Below are positions 1 through 5,328 of a stretch of DNA of 7,514 nt, in pieces; the first letter of the stretch is position 1, and every line of letters starts with the position of its first letter. The stretch comes from an uncultured Eubacteriales bacterium (GTDB lineage: Bacteria > Bacillota > Clostridia > Oscillospirales > Oscillospiraceae), in assembly GCA_900546075.1 (NCBI GenBank), contig URBH01000078.1:1-7514 (forward strand), in the 5' to 3' direction. The notes beneath the pieces were generated by a model. The model searched no databases and had not been told where the DNA came from. It saw nothing but the letters and a program-made list of their open reading frames with translations. A program made the translations under genes and the position numbers.

Positions 1-44
1 ATCGCTTTTATTTCTTCACCGCTGAATTGATATCTGGAAGCCAT
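1..44 (-). CDS. 5' end of an unidentified gene, cut by the window edge
   Basis: An ATG at 42-44 opens a minus-strand frame that stays open to the edge and encodes MASRYQFSGEEIKA. I do not recognise the protein from 14 residues. Support comes from context: a promoter-like pair (62-67 and 85-90) lies just upstream, and GGTGAT, complementary to the 3' end of 16S rRNA, lies at 49-54, four bases before the ATG. The codons are AT-rich (AGA, ATA, AAA), unlike the genes of the operon to the right, so a different origin is possible. The predicted leader is only about 10 nt, which is short for a Shine-Dalgarno-led gene, so the start is uncertain. Confidence 0.4.
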   Translation of the reverse strand, partial: MASRYQFSGEEIKA

Positions 45-61
45 ATTTATCACCCAGATAT

Positions 62-90
62 AGTATATCATATCACTGCAATTATTTGAA
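62..90 (-). promoter_or_regulatory. sigma-A-like promoter with extended -10, reading left
   Basis: On the minus strand the -10 box is TATACT (62-67), preceded by TG plus one base (an extended -10). A -35-like TTCAAA (85-90) lies 17 bp upstream. The predicted start near 55 would place the transcript directly at the ATG at 44. The hexamers match consensus at 5/6 and 4/6. The surrounding DNA is AT-rich, so chance matches are more likely here than elsewhere in the window. Confidence 0.45.
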
Positions 91-115
91 ATGTTTTATT
101 AAGAAATAGTATCAG

Positions 116-149
116 TCACCTGCGGTGACAGCTCTCCCAGAGGGAGAGC
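116..149. repeat. double-palindrome intergenic repeat (REP-like)
   Basis: Two perfect hairpins lie almost back to back: TCACC-TGC-GGTGA (116-128) and GCTCTCCC-AGA-GGGAGAGC (131-149), separated by two bases and followed by CAAGAG. This pattern, a short GGTGA-type hairpin followed by a GCTC-CCC/GGG-GAGC hairpin, resembles dispersed intergenic repeats that I recall from Faecalibacterium-like genomes; that resemblance is from memory and unchecked. Only one copy is in the window, so its repeat status cannot be shown here. It sits between the operon terminator and the AT-rich left edge. Neither side has a clear U-tract, so it is probably not a terminator. Confidence 0.5.
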
Positions 150-165
150 CAAGAGGATGTACCCC

Positions 166-200
166 AGAAAATGACCCCCGCTGCTGAAAAGCAGTGGGGG
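166..200 (-). terminator. intrinsic terminator of the parA-serS-mscL operon
   Basis: An 11-bp stem (CCCCCGCTGCT at 175-185 with AGCAGTGGGGG at 190-200, including one G-U pair) closes a four-base loop. It starts six bases after the stop codon of the epimerase-like gene. On the minus strand the hairpin is followed by TCATTTTCT, a modest U-rich tail. The strong stem and its position after the last gene of the operon support termination; the interrupted tail suggests it may be incomplete. Confidence 0.7.
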
Positions 201-206
201 CATTGC

Positions 207-1088
207 TTATCTTACGAAGGATGTACTCAAATTGCAGCTCCAGCTTTCCCCCGGCTCCAGAATGGCGGCGGCGGGCTTTTCCTCCCAGCGGATGGAGCCG
301 TCCTCCGGGCTTGGCAGACTGTGCCACGGCTCGATGCACACGAACCTTGGCTCTCCTCCCGGCATCGACCAAAGGAGCGTATAGGGGAACTCCGAAATGT
401 CGCAAACAACGGCGCGGCCGGTGTCTTTTTCGTAAATCCCCAGCTTGTGGGATCTGAGGTTCACCATGCAGTGGCTGTCGTTGGCGAACAGCTCCCGGGT
501 GATGGGAAGGGCGCGGATGTTGTTGCCCAGGGTGTAGAAATCCCCGTGAATCAGCCCCAGCGGCTGACAGTCCAGGCAGATGGGAGACTCCGGCTCGCTG
601 AACCGAAGCTCGTAGTCCGACAGCGTATGCTCCTCATCAAAGGGAACGGCGAAGGCGGGATGATAGCCGATGCCAAAGTACAGCTTGTCTGCGTCCCGGT
701 TTTCCACCGTCAGCTTGTGGTGCAGGGTGTCGCCCTCCAGGGTGAAGGTGGAAATCAGCCGGAACGCATAGGGGAACATCCGCAATGTTTCCTCATTACT
801 GCACAACTCCAGCACGATGGTGTCTTCCGTCTGACGCACCAGGGTATGCTCCATCAGCCGGGCAAAGCCGTGCGGCTTCGCCTGGTACACCTCGCCCTTG
901 GCTTCGATCAGACCGTCCACGACCTTTCCGGCGTGGGGAAACAGGATGGGCGCGTGATAGCCCCAGACGCTTTCGTCCGCCTGCCACATATGCTCCACGT
1001 CGTCATATTTCCGGATGACGCTTTTCACCTGGGCGCCCCAGGTGGTGACGGTGACGATCAGATACTCATTTTCAATCGTGTATTCCAT
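207..1088 (-). CDS. aldose 1-epimerase family protein (LacX-like)
   Basis: A 293-residue cytosolic protein of the galactose mutarotase superfamily (COG2017), whose members interconvert the alpha and beta anomers of free or phosphorylated sugars. Visible landmarks are a WGAQVKS strand near residues 17-23, ILFPHAGKV (48-56), KPHGFAR (71-77), GYHPAF (141-146) with the likely catalytic histidine at 143, and CIEPWHSLPS (251-260) with Glu253 in the place of the catalytic base. KPHGFAR and EPWHS are typical of the LacX-like branch rather than classical GalM. The substrate cannot be read from sequence, so no gene symbol is given. The ATG overlaps the mscL stop codon in TAATG, and AAGGAG lies in the mscL tail, which implies translational coupling. 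It is the last gene before the terminator. Confidence 0.88.
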   Translation of the reverse strand: MEYTIENEYLIVTVTTWGAQVKSVIRKYDDVEHMWQADESVWGYHAPILFPHAGKVVDGLIEAKGEVYQAKPHGFARLMEHTLVRQTEDTIVLELCSNEETLRMFPYAFRLISTFTLEGDTLHHKLTVENRDADKLYFGIGYHPAFAVPFDEEHTLSDYELRFSEPESPICLDCQPLGLIHGDFYTLGNNIRALPITRELFANDSHCMVNLRSHKLGIYEKDTGRAVVCDISEFPYTLLWSMPGGEPRFVCIEPWHSLPSPEDGSIRWEEKPAAAILEPGESWSCNLSTSFVR

Positions 1089-1549
1089 TATTTCTGCTCC
1101 TTCAGTAGGTCGCGGATTTCGGTAAGAAGCACTTCCTCGCTGCTGGGCTTGGGCGGCTCGGCGGGGGCGGCTTCTTCCTTCTTCTTGCCAAGCTCGGTCA
1201 GCTTGGTCAGGCTTTTCACCAGGAAAAACACAACCAGCGCCAGAATCAGAAAATTGATCACGGCGGAGATGAAGTTGCCGTAGTTCAGGGTATTGAGAAT
1301 CACGTTCCCGGCGTCGTCCACCACAGGCTCCCCAAACAGCCGGGGCAGGACGAGCTTCATTTCCGAAAAATCGACGCCGCCCAGGAAGATGGACACGATG
1401 GGCATGATGATGTCGTCGGTCAGGCTCTTGGTGATGGTGGAGAACGCCGCGCCGATGATGGTGCCGACGGCCAGCGCCATGGCGTTGCCCTTAATGGCGA
1501 AGGCGGCAAATTCGTCCCACCAGGAGGGCTTTTTCACGGGATTTTCCAT
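1088..1549 (-). CDS. mscL: large-conductance mechanosensitive channel MscL
   Basis: MscL forms a homopentameric pore in the cytoplasmic membrane that opens under high membrane tension and releases solutes during hypo-osmotic shock. The 153-residue protein has the expected layout: an amphipathic N-terminal segment (WWDEFAAFAIKGN, 10-22), pore-lining TM1 (about 23-50, with LAVGTIIGAAFSTI and DIIMP, the family hallmarks), a short periplasmic loop with GGVDF (57-61), TM2 (about 90-112), and a charged cytoplasmic end with an Ala/Pro/Glu-rich linker and a final helix (EEVLLTEIRDLLKEQ). Length is normal for the family. GGGAG lies seven bases before the ATG, and the gene begins 12 bp after the serS stop. 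The stop overlaps the start of the next gene by one base. Confidence 0.97.
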   Translation of the reverse strand: MENPVKKPSWWDEFAAFAIKGNAMALAVGTIIGAAFSTITKSLTDDIIMPIVSIFLGGVDFSEMKLVLPRLFGEPVVDDAGNVILNTLNYGNFISAVINFLILALVVFFLVKSLTKLTELGKKKEEAAPAEPPKPSSEEVLLTEIRDLLKEQK

Positions 1550-1561
1550 TTTGCGTCTCCC

Positions 1562-2893
1562 TTATTTCTTCTCAATGACCTCAATGCCGCCCAGGTACTT
1601 GCGCAGGACCTCGGGAACCACGATGGAGCCGTCGGCTCTCTGGTTCTGCTCCACCATGGCGGGGAAGATACGGGAGGTAGCGAGACCGGAGCCGTTCAGG
1701 GTGTGGACGAACTCGGGCTTGCCGGTGGCCTCCCGGCGGAAGCGGATGTTGCCCCGGCGCGCCTGATAATCCCGGGCGTTGGACACGGAGGAAACCTCCT
1801 TATAGCCGTTCATGGAGGGAATCTGAATTTCAATATCGTAGGTGCGGGCCATGGAAGCAGAGCAGTCCCCCGCAGCCAGCTTCACGGTGCGGAAGTGGAA
1901 GCCCAGACCCTTCACCAGATTCTCGGCCTTGCGCACCAGTTCCTCAAAGGCCGCGTCGGAATCCTCGGGGCGGGTGAACTGGAACATTTCCACCTTGTTG
2001 AACTGGTGGCCGCGCACCATGCCCCGCTCGTCGGCGTGGCCGGAACCGGCTTCCCGGCGGAAGCAGGGGGTGTAGGCGAAGAACTTCCGGGGCAGCTCGG
2101 CTTCGGTGAGAATCTCGTCCCGGTAGATGGAGCAAAGAGCGGCTTCCGCGGTGGGCAGCATATAGTGGACGCGGTCGTCGGTGGGATTGGCAATCTTATA
2201 GACCTCGTCCGCAAACTTGGGGAACTGACCGGCAGTCTCGCCGCACTGGTACTCCAGCATGTGGGGCGGCAGGATGAACTCGTAGCCGTCGGCAATGTGG
2301 CAGTCGATGAAGTAGTTCAGCAGCGCCCACTCCAGCCGTGCGCCCATGTCCTTATACATCCAGAAGCCGGAACCCGCCAGCTTGACGCCCCGGTCGTAGT
2401 CGATAAGACCCAGACCCTCGCACAGGTCAACATGGTGCTTGGGGGTGAAGTCAAACTTGTGAGGCTCGCCAAAGTAGCGCAGCGGCTCGTTGTTTTCCTT
2501 TCCACCGGGCTTCAGGTCGGGGTCGGGCAGGTTGGGCAGGCTCAGCATGGCGACGCGGTATTCGTCGCTGAGGGTTTTCAGTTCGGTCAGCTCCTGCTCG
2601 ATCGCCTCGGCGATCTGCACGGACTGGGCGTTGTTGGCGGCAATGGCGGCGTCCAGCTCGGATACGTCCTTGCCCTCCTTCTCGGCCTTCTTCTTCATGC
2701 CGAAGAGCTTGCCGTTTTCCTTTGCCAGCTTGTTCTTCTGAGCGGTCTGGGTTTCGGTGTTGGTTTTCAGAGCGCGGATTTTGCCGTCCAGCTCCAGAAT
2801 GCGGTCGACGGTGGCGTCGCAGTCCACTTCCTTTGCCCGCAGACCGGCCTTGACGGCGTCGGGATTTTCCTTGATTTTCTTGATGTCCAGCAT
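1562..2893 (-). CDS. serS: seryl-tRNA synthetase, divergent motif 2
   Basis: Charges tRNA-Ser (and tRNA-Sec where present) with serine in the cytosol; a homodimeric class II synthetase. The 443-residue length is normal. Residues 1 to about 110 form the tRNA-binding coiled-coil arm (MLDIKKIKENPDAVKAG start, heptad-like 27-112). The catalytic domain shows motif 1 (LAGSGFWMYKDMGARLEWAL, 172-191), the serine-binding TAE (248-250), motif 2 (FAYTPCFRREAGSG at 272-285 through HQFNKVEMF at 296-304) and motif 3 (TLNGSGLATSR, 398-408, with Arg408). The motif 2 loop reads GHADERG where most bacterial enzymes have AGRDTRG, and TAE is followed by AALCSIYRDE rather than VPLTNLYRDE. I infer a divergent but active enzyme. 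AAGGAGAGG precedes the ATG, 28 bp after the parB stop. No T-box is present. Confidence 0.97.
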   Translation of the reverse strand: MLDIKKIKENPDAVKAGLRAKEVDCDATVDRILELDGKIRALKTNTETQTAQKNKLAKENGKLFGMKKKAEKEGKDVSELDAAIAANNAQSVQIAEAIEQELTELKTLSDEYRVAMLSLPNLPDPDLKPGGKENNEPLRYFGEPHKFDFTPKHHVDLCEGLGLIDYDRGVKLAGSGFWMYKDMGARLEWALLNYFIDCHIADGYEFILPPHMLEYQCGETAGQFPKFADEVYKIANPTDDRVHYMLPTAEAALCSIYRDEILTEAELPRKFFAYTPCFRREAGSGHADERGMVRGHQFNKVEMFQFTRPEDSDAAFEELVRKAENLVKGLGFHFRTVKLAAGDCSASMARTYDIEIQIPSMNGYKEVSSVSNARDYQARRGNIRFRREATGKPEFVHTLNGSGLATSRIFPAMVEQNQRADGSIVVPEVLRKYLGGIEVIEKK

Positions 2894-2921
2894 GATGTTT
2901 ACCTCTCCTTAAATCGGAAAT

Positions 2922-3782
2922 TTATTTTTGTATTTTCATCAGGGCGTCCAGCAGATTCTGCAAATCTTCCTGCCCATAGAATTCCAGTTCAAAGCGCCCC
3001 TTGCGCTTGCCGTTGACAATCTTGACGCCCCGACCAAGGTGCTTGCTCAGGGATTTTTCACATTCGGCCACGTAATCCACCGCGAAAACTTCCTTTTTCT
3101 GGGGCGCAGGCTCCTTGCTCATGTTTTTGCACAGCAGCTCCGCCTGACGGACGGACAGCCCCAGCGCAACGATTTTCTGGGCGGCCTCCTGCTGCTTCTT
3201 CTCGGATTTCAGCTGCAAGATCGCCCGGGCGTGACCGGCGGACAGTTCGCCCTTCCGGACGCGCTCCTGCACCTCGGGACACAGCCCCAGCAGCCGCAGA
3301 GCGTTTGCCACGGCGGGACGGGACTTCCCTACCCGGCCGGCGGCTTCCTCCTGGGTCAGGCCGTAATCGTTCATCAGCGTCTGATATCCCAGCGCTTCTT
3401 CCAGAGGGTTCAGGTCCTGACGCTGCAAATTCTCGATCAGCGCCAGCTCCATGGCCTTCTTGTCGTCGGCCTCGATGATCACCGCGGGTACGTCGCTCAG
3501 GTTCGCCATCCGGGCGGCACGCCAGCGCCGCTCACCGGCAATGATCTGATAATAACCGTTGGGCATTTCCCGCACCGTCAGGGGCTGAATGATGCCGTGA
3601 ACGGCGATGGAATCCGCCAGCGCCTGCAATTCTTCCTCGTCGAAGTCCTGCCGGGGCTGATCGGGGTTGGGTTCTACCTTGTAGATCGGCAATTGCTGAT
3701 ACGCGCTTTTTTCCAGGGGCTCTTCACTGAAATCCCCCAAAAGCGCACCCAGACCCTTGCCAAGTCCTTTCTGTGATGCCAT
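2922..3782 (-). CDS. parB: chromosome partitioning protein ParB (Spo0J)
   Basis: ParB binds parS, hydrolyses CTP, slides along DNA as a clamp and helps load condensin; ParA acts on it during origin segregation. With the start at 3782 the protein has 286 residues, normal for Spo0J. It shows the conserved N-terminus KGLGKGLGALLGD (5-17, the ParA-contacting segment), the N-terminal nucleotide-binding region with NPDQPR (39-44), GERRWRA (83-89) and ENLQRQ (117-122), a helix-turn-helix (about 142-165, LTQEEAAGRVGKSRPAVANALRLL), and a C-terminal dimerisation tail (about 230-286). I chose this ATG because AAAGGAG lies five bases upstream and the protein then begins as its homologues do. An in-frame ATG at 3938, with GGAGG at 3947-3951, would add 52 residues. 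Confidence 0.95.
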   Translation of the reverse strand: MASQKGLGKGLGALLGDFSEEPLEKSAYQQLPIYKVEPNPDQPRQDFDEEELQALADSIAVHGIIQPLTVREMPNGYYQIIAGERRWRAARMANLSDVPAVIIEADDKKAMELALIENLQRQDLNPLEEALGYQTLMNDYGLTQEEAAGRVGKSRPAVANALRLLGLCPEVQERVRKGELSAGHARAILQLKSEKKQQEAAQKIVALGLSVRQAELLCKNMSKEPAPQKKEVFAVDYVAECEKSLSKHLGRGVKIVNGKRKGRFELEFYGQEDLQNLLDALMKIQK

Positions 3783-3938
3783 TTCTTCTCCTTTCCGTGG
3801 GGCCACATCCGGAAGCTGCCAGAACGCCCACCAGCGGCTCTTTTTCCCCTGCGCCGCACCATTCCCCTTGAAATACATCTCCGGTATTCCCACGGGAAAA
3901 TGGCTTGCGCAGGACAAGAATTCCTCGCTGTTGGTCAT
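3783..3938 (-). other. in-frame open extension upstream of parB
   Basis: The 188-bp parA-parB gap is unusually long for this operon. From an ATG at 3936-3938 it is open in the parB frame for 52 codons without a stop. The product would begin MTNSEEFLSCASHFPVG and contain a Trp-rich stretch, KSRWWAFWQLP. GGAGG (3947-3951) sits eight bases before this ATG, as good a site as that of the downstream start. Codon choice resembles the flanking genes. It could be an alternative ParB N-terminus, a short upstream frame controlling parB translation, or an untranslated spacer. I recognise no homologue. Confidence 0.4.
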
Positions 3939-3970
3939 TCTGCCAGCCTCCGGATGCGGCCTTTCTGTTG

Positions 3971-4726
3971 TTACAACTTTTGCTGAATTTCTTCCGCCAT
4001 CGCCCGGTAGGCGGCGGCTCCCCGGCTGATCCGGTCATAGGCGGTGATGGGAACGCCGTGGCTGGGCGCCTCCGCCAGCCGGATATTCCGGGGAATGACC
4101 GTGGAGAACACCTTTCCGGGGAAATGCCGCCGAACCTCCTGGGAAACCTGCGCCGAGAAGTTCGTTCGCCCGTCGAACATAGTCAGCGCCACGCCGAAGA
4201 CCTCCAGCCGGGGGTTCATCCGGCGTTTTACCGTGCGCAGCGTCGCCATCAGGTCGCTGAGTCCCTCCAGCGCGAAGTATTCGCACTGCACCGGCACCAA
4301 GATTCCGTCCGCCGCACACAGGGCGTTCAGTGTCAGCAGCTCCAGCGACGGCGGACAGTCCACGAAAATCAGGTCGTAGCGTTCCTTGACCCCGTTCAGC
4401 GCCATGTCCAGCTGCCTTTCCCGGTGCTGGGCGGAGATCAGCTCCACGGTGGCGCCAGCCAGATCGGACGCGGACGGCAGCACGTCTCCGTAGGGCGTGG
4501 AGACGATGGCGTCCGCCGCCGGAACGTCGTTGATCAGCACATCGTAGACAGAGTATTTGCACTTCCGCTTGTCCAGCCCCAGCCCGGAGGTGGCGTTTGC
4601 CTGGGGGTCAAAGTCGCACAGAAGCACGCGCAGCCCCAGATCATGCAGTGCGGCGGTCAGATTCACGGCGGTGGTGGTTTTCCCAACGCCGCCCTTCTGA
4701 TTCACCACGGCAATTATTTTCCCCAT
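3971..4726 (-). CDS. parA: chromosome partitioning ATPase ParA (Soj)
   Basis: A Walker-type ATPase that binds DNA non-specifically as an ATP dimer and is stimulated by ParB to release; it drives origin segregation and in Firmicutes also influences DnaA. The 251-residue length fits the chromosomal Soj class, which lacks the N-terminal repressor domain of plasmid ParA. Visible motifs are the deviant Walker A KGGVGKTTT (11-19) with the signature lysine at 11, Walker A' CDFDPQANAT (37-46), Walker B LIFVDCPPS (119-127), and the C-terminal VIPRNIRLAEAPSHG (210-224) typical of Soj. The ATG at 4726 gives the usual MGKIIAVVNQKGG start; a weak AGAGGAT lies about six bases upstream. parS lies about 40 bp upstream, so ParB bound there could affect transcription through this gene. 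Confidence 0.96.
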   Translation of the reverse strand: MGKIIAVVNQKGGVGKTTTAVNLTAALHDLGLRVLLCDFDPQANATSGLGLDKRKCKYSVYDVLINDVPAADAIVSTPYGDVLPSASDLAGATVELISAQHRERQLDMALNGVKERYDLIFVDCPPSLELLTLNALCAADGILVPVQCEYFALEGLSDLMATLRTVKRRMNPRLEVFGVALTMFDGRTNFSAQVSQEVRRHFPGKVFSTVIPRNIRLAEAPSHGVPITAYDRISRGAAAYRAMAEEIQQKL

Positions 4727-4765
4727 GTTTTCATCCTCTATCTTTCTGATATGTCCGGAGAGAAA

Positions 4766-4781
4766 TGTTTCACGTGAAACA
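4766..4781. other. parS: parS centromere site
   Basis: TGTTTCACGTGAAACA is a perfect 16-bp palindrome, extending to 18 bp at 4765-4782, and matches the conserved chromosomal parS recognised by ParB across bacteria (the Bacillus consensus TGTTNCACGTGNAACA). It lies in the 55-bp gap before parA, and the 18-bp form touches the first base of the preceding gene's stop codon (4782-4784). It is the only match seen in the window. It likely nucleates ParB clamp loading near the replication origin. Confidence 0.95.
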
Positions 4782-5138
4782 TCAGCTTCCCTCGGCAGGC
4801 GTAGTAGCGGTGACGGCGGAGTAATTCTGCCCCGGCAGGAGACGATTTGTACTCATATAACGGAGCATGACGACGGAAAGAACGATCAGCAGCACCACAC
4901 AGACAGCAAGCAGCACAGACAGGACACGGACGCGAGCCTTCAGCGCCTTCAGCTGTTCCTCCAGTGCAGTCTTGCCCCGGCGGCGGGCGTGAACCTTCTT
5001 TGCAGCGGCCGCACTCCCACGGGACGGAAGCTGAACGGCAGTACCGGGCTTGACCGGGTACTTCGCCATCTGCACAAGACAGTCGTTGCAGAAAACCTGC
5101 CCCTCATCGATCTCACGGCCGCACTTCAAACAATTCAC
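4782..5138 (-). CDS. small zinc-ribbon, coiled-coil, single-pass membrane protein
   Basis: A 118-residue protein of unknown function. The N-terminus carries a zinc-ribbon-like Cys4 site: CLKC (Cys3, Cys6) and CNDC (Cys17, Cys20). A Pro/Ala/Lys-rich linker follows (about 28-56), then a basic, heptad-like stretch (ALEEQLKALKARVRVL, 58-73) and one hydrophobic span (about 73-94, LSVLLAVCVVLLIVLSVVML). A 24-residue tail rich in Ser and Thr ends the protein. The basic flank before the span predicts a cytoplasmic zinc domain and an outward tail. The start is GTG at 5138: GGAGGTG lies six bases upstream, and upstream in-frame ATGs would cross the promoter and the rny terminator. As first gene before parS-parA-parB it may act with that system, which is inference from position only. 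Confidence 0.82.
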   Translation of the reverse strand: MNCLKCGREIDEGQVFCNDCLVQMAKYPVKPGTAVQLPSRGSAAAAKKVHARRRGKTALEEQLKALKARVRVLSVLLAVCVVLLIVLSVVMLRYMSTNRLLPGQNYSAVTATTPAEGS

Positions 5139-5144
5139 GTCTCT

Positions 5145-5151
5145 CACCTCC
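5145..5151 (-). promoter_or_regulatory. ribosome binding site that fixes a GTG start
   Basis: GGAGGTG, a full match to anti-Shine-Dalgarno, lies six bases before the GTG at 5136-5138 and between the promoter and the first cysteine pair. It decides the start of the zinc-ribbon gene, for which no in-frame ATG exists downstream of the promoter until well after the Cys4 motif. Confidence 0.8.
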
Positions 5152-5168
5152 AAATAAACGATACGAAT

Positions 5169-5197
5169 ATTGTACACCACTTTTCCCTGTTCGTAAA
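5169..5197 (-). promoter_or_regulatory. sigma-A promoter of the zinc-ribbon/parA/parB/serS operon
   Basis: On the minus strand TTTACG (5192-5197) and TACAAT (5169-5174) are separated by exactly 17 bp, matching consensus at 4/6 and 5/6. It lies between the rny terminator and the GTG start, giving a leader of about 24 nt with the ribosome binding site in it. No comparably good promoter was seen in the gaps downstream, so all six genes to position 207 may depend on it. Confidence 0.75.
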
Positions 5198-5282
5198 GAG
5201 GAAAGTAAACCAAGAAACCGAAGAATTTAGAAACCGTTTTTGGAAAAAGAGCCGCCTGTCTCAAACCTCCGGAAACAGCCGT

Positions 5283-5313
5283 AAAAAAGCCTCCGGAGTT
5301 TAACTCCGGAGGC
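5283..5313 (-). terminator. strong intrinsic terminator of rny
   Basis: Perfect 11-bp stem, GCCTCCGGAGT with ACTCCGGAGGC (5289-5313), with a three-base loop, followed on the minus strand by six T residues (5283-5288). It begins 15 bases after the rny stop codon. It separates the rny transcript from the parA operon. Confidence 0.95.
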
Positions 5314-5328
5314 GGATGATCGATTTGA

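Noticed and set aside
171..1283. 370-codon plus-strand frame opposite the epimerase-like gene and mscL
   Set aside because: Runs through the operon terminator and antisense to two well-supported genes; no ribosome binding site or recognisable domain.
2894..2921. T-box or other leader before serS
   Set aside because: The parB-serS gap is only 28 bp and contains just the ribosome binding site.
1703..4777. Long plus-strand frames opposite serS, parB and parA (437, 282 and 290 codons)
   Set aside because: All are antisense to genes with clear catalytic motifs and show repetitive Gly/Leu/Gln-rich products typical of shadow frames.
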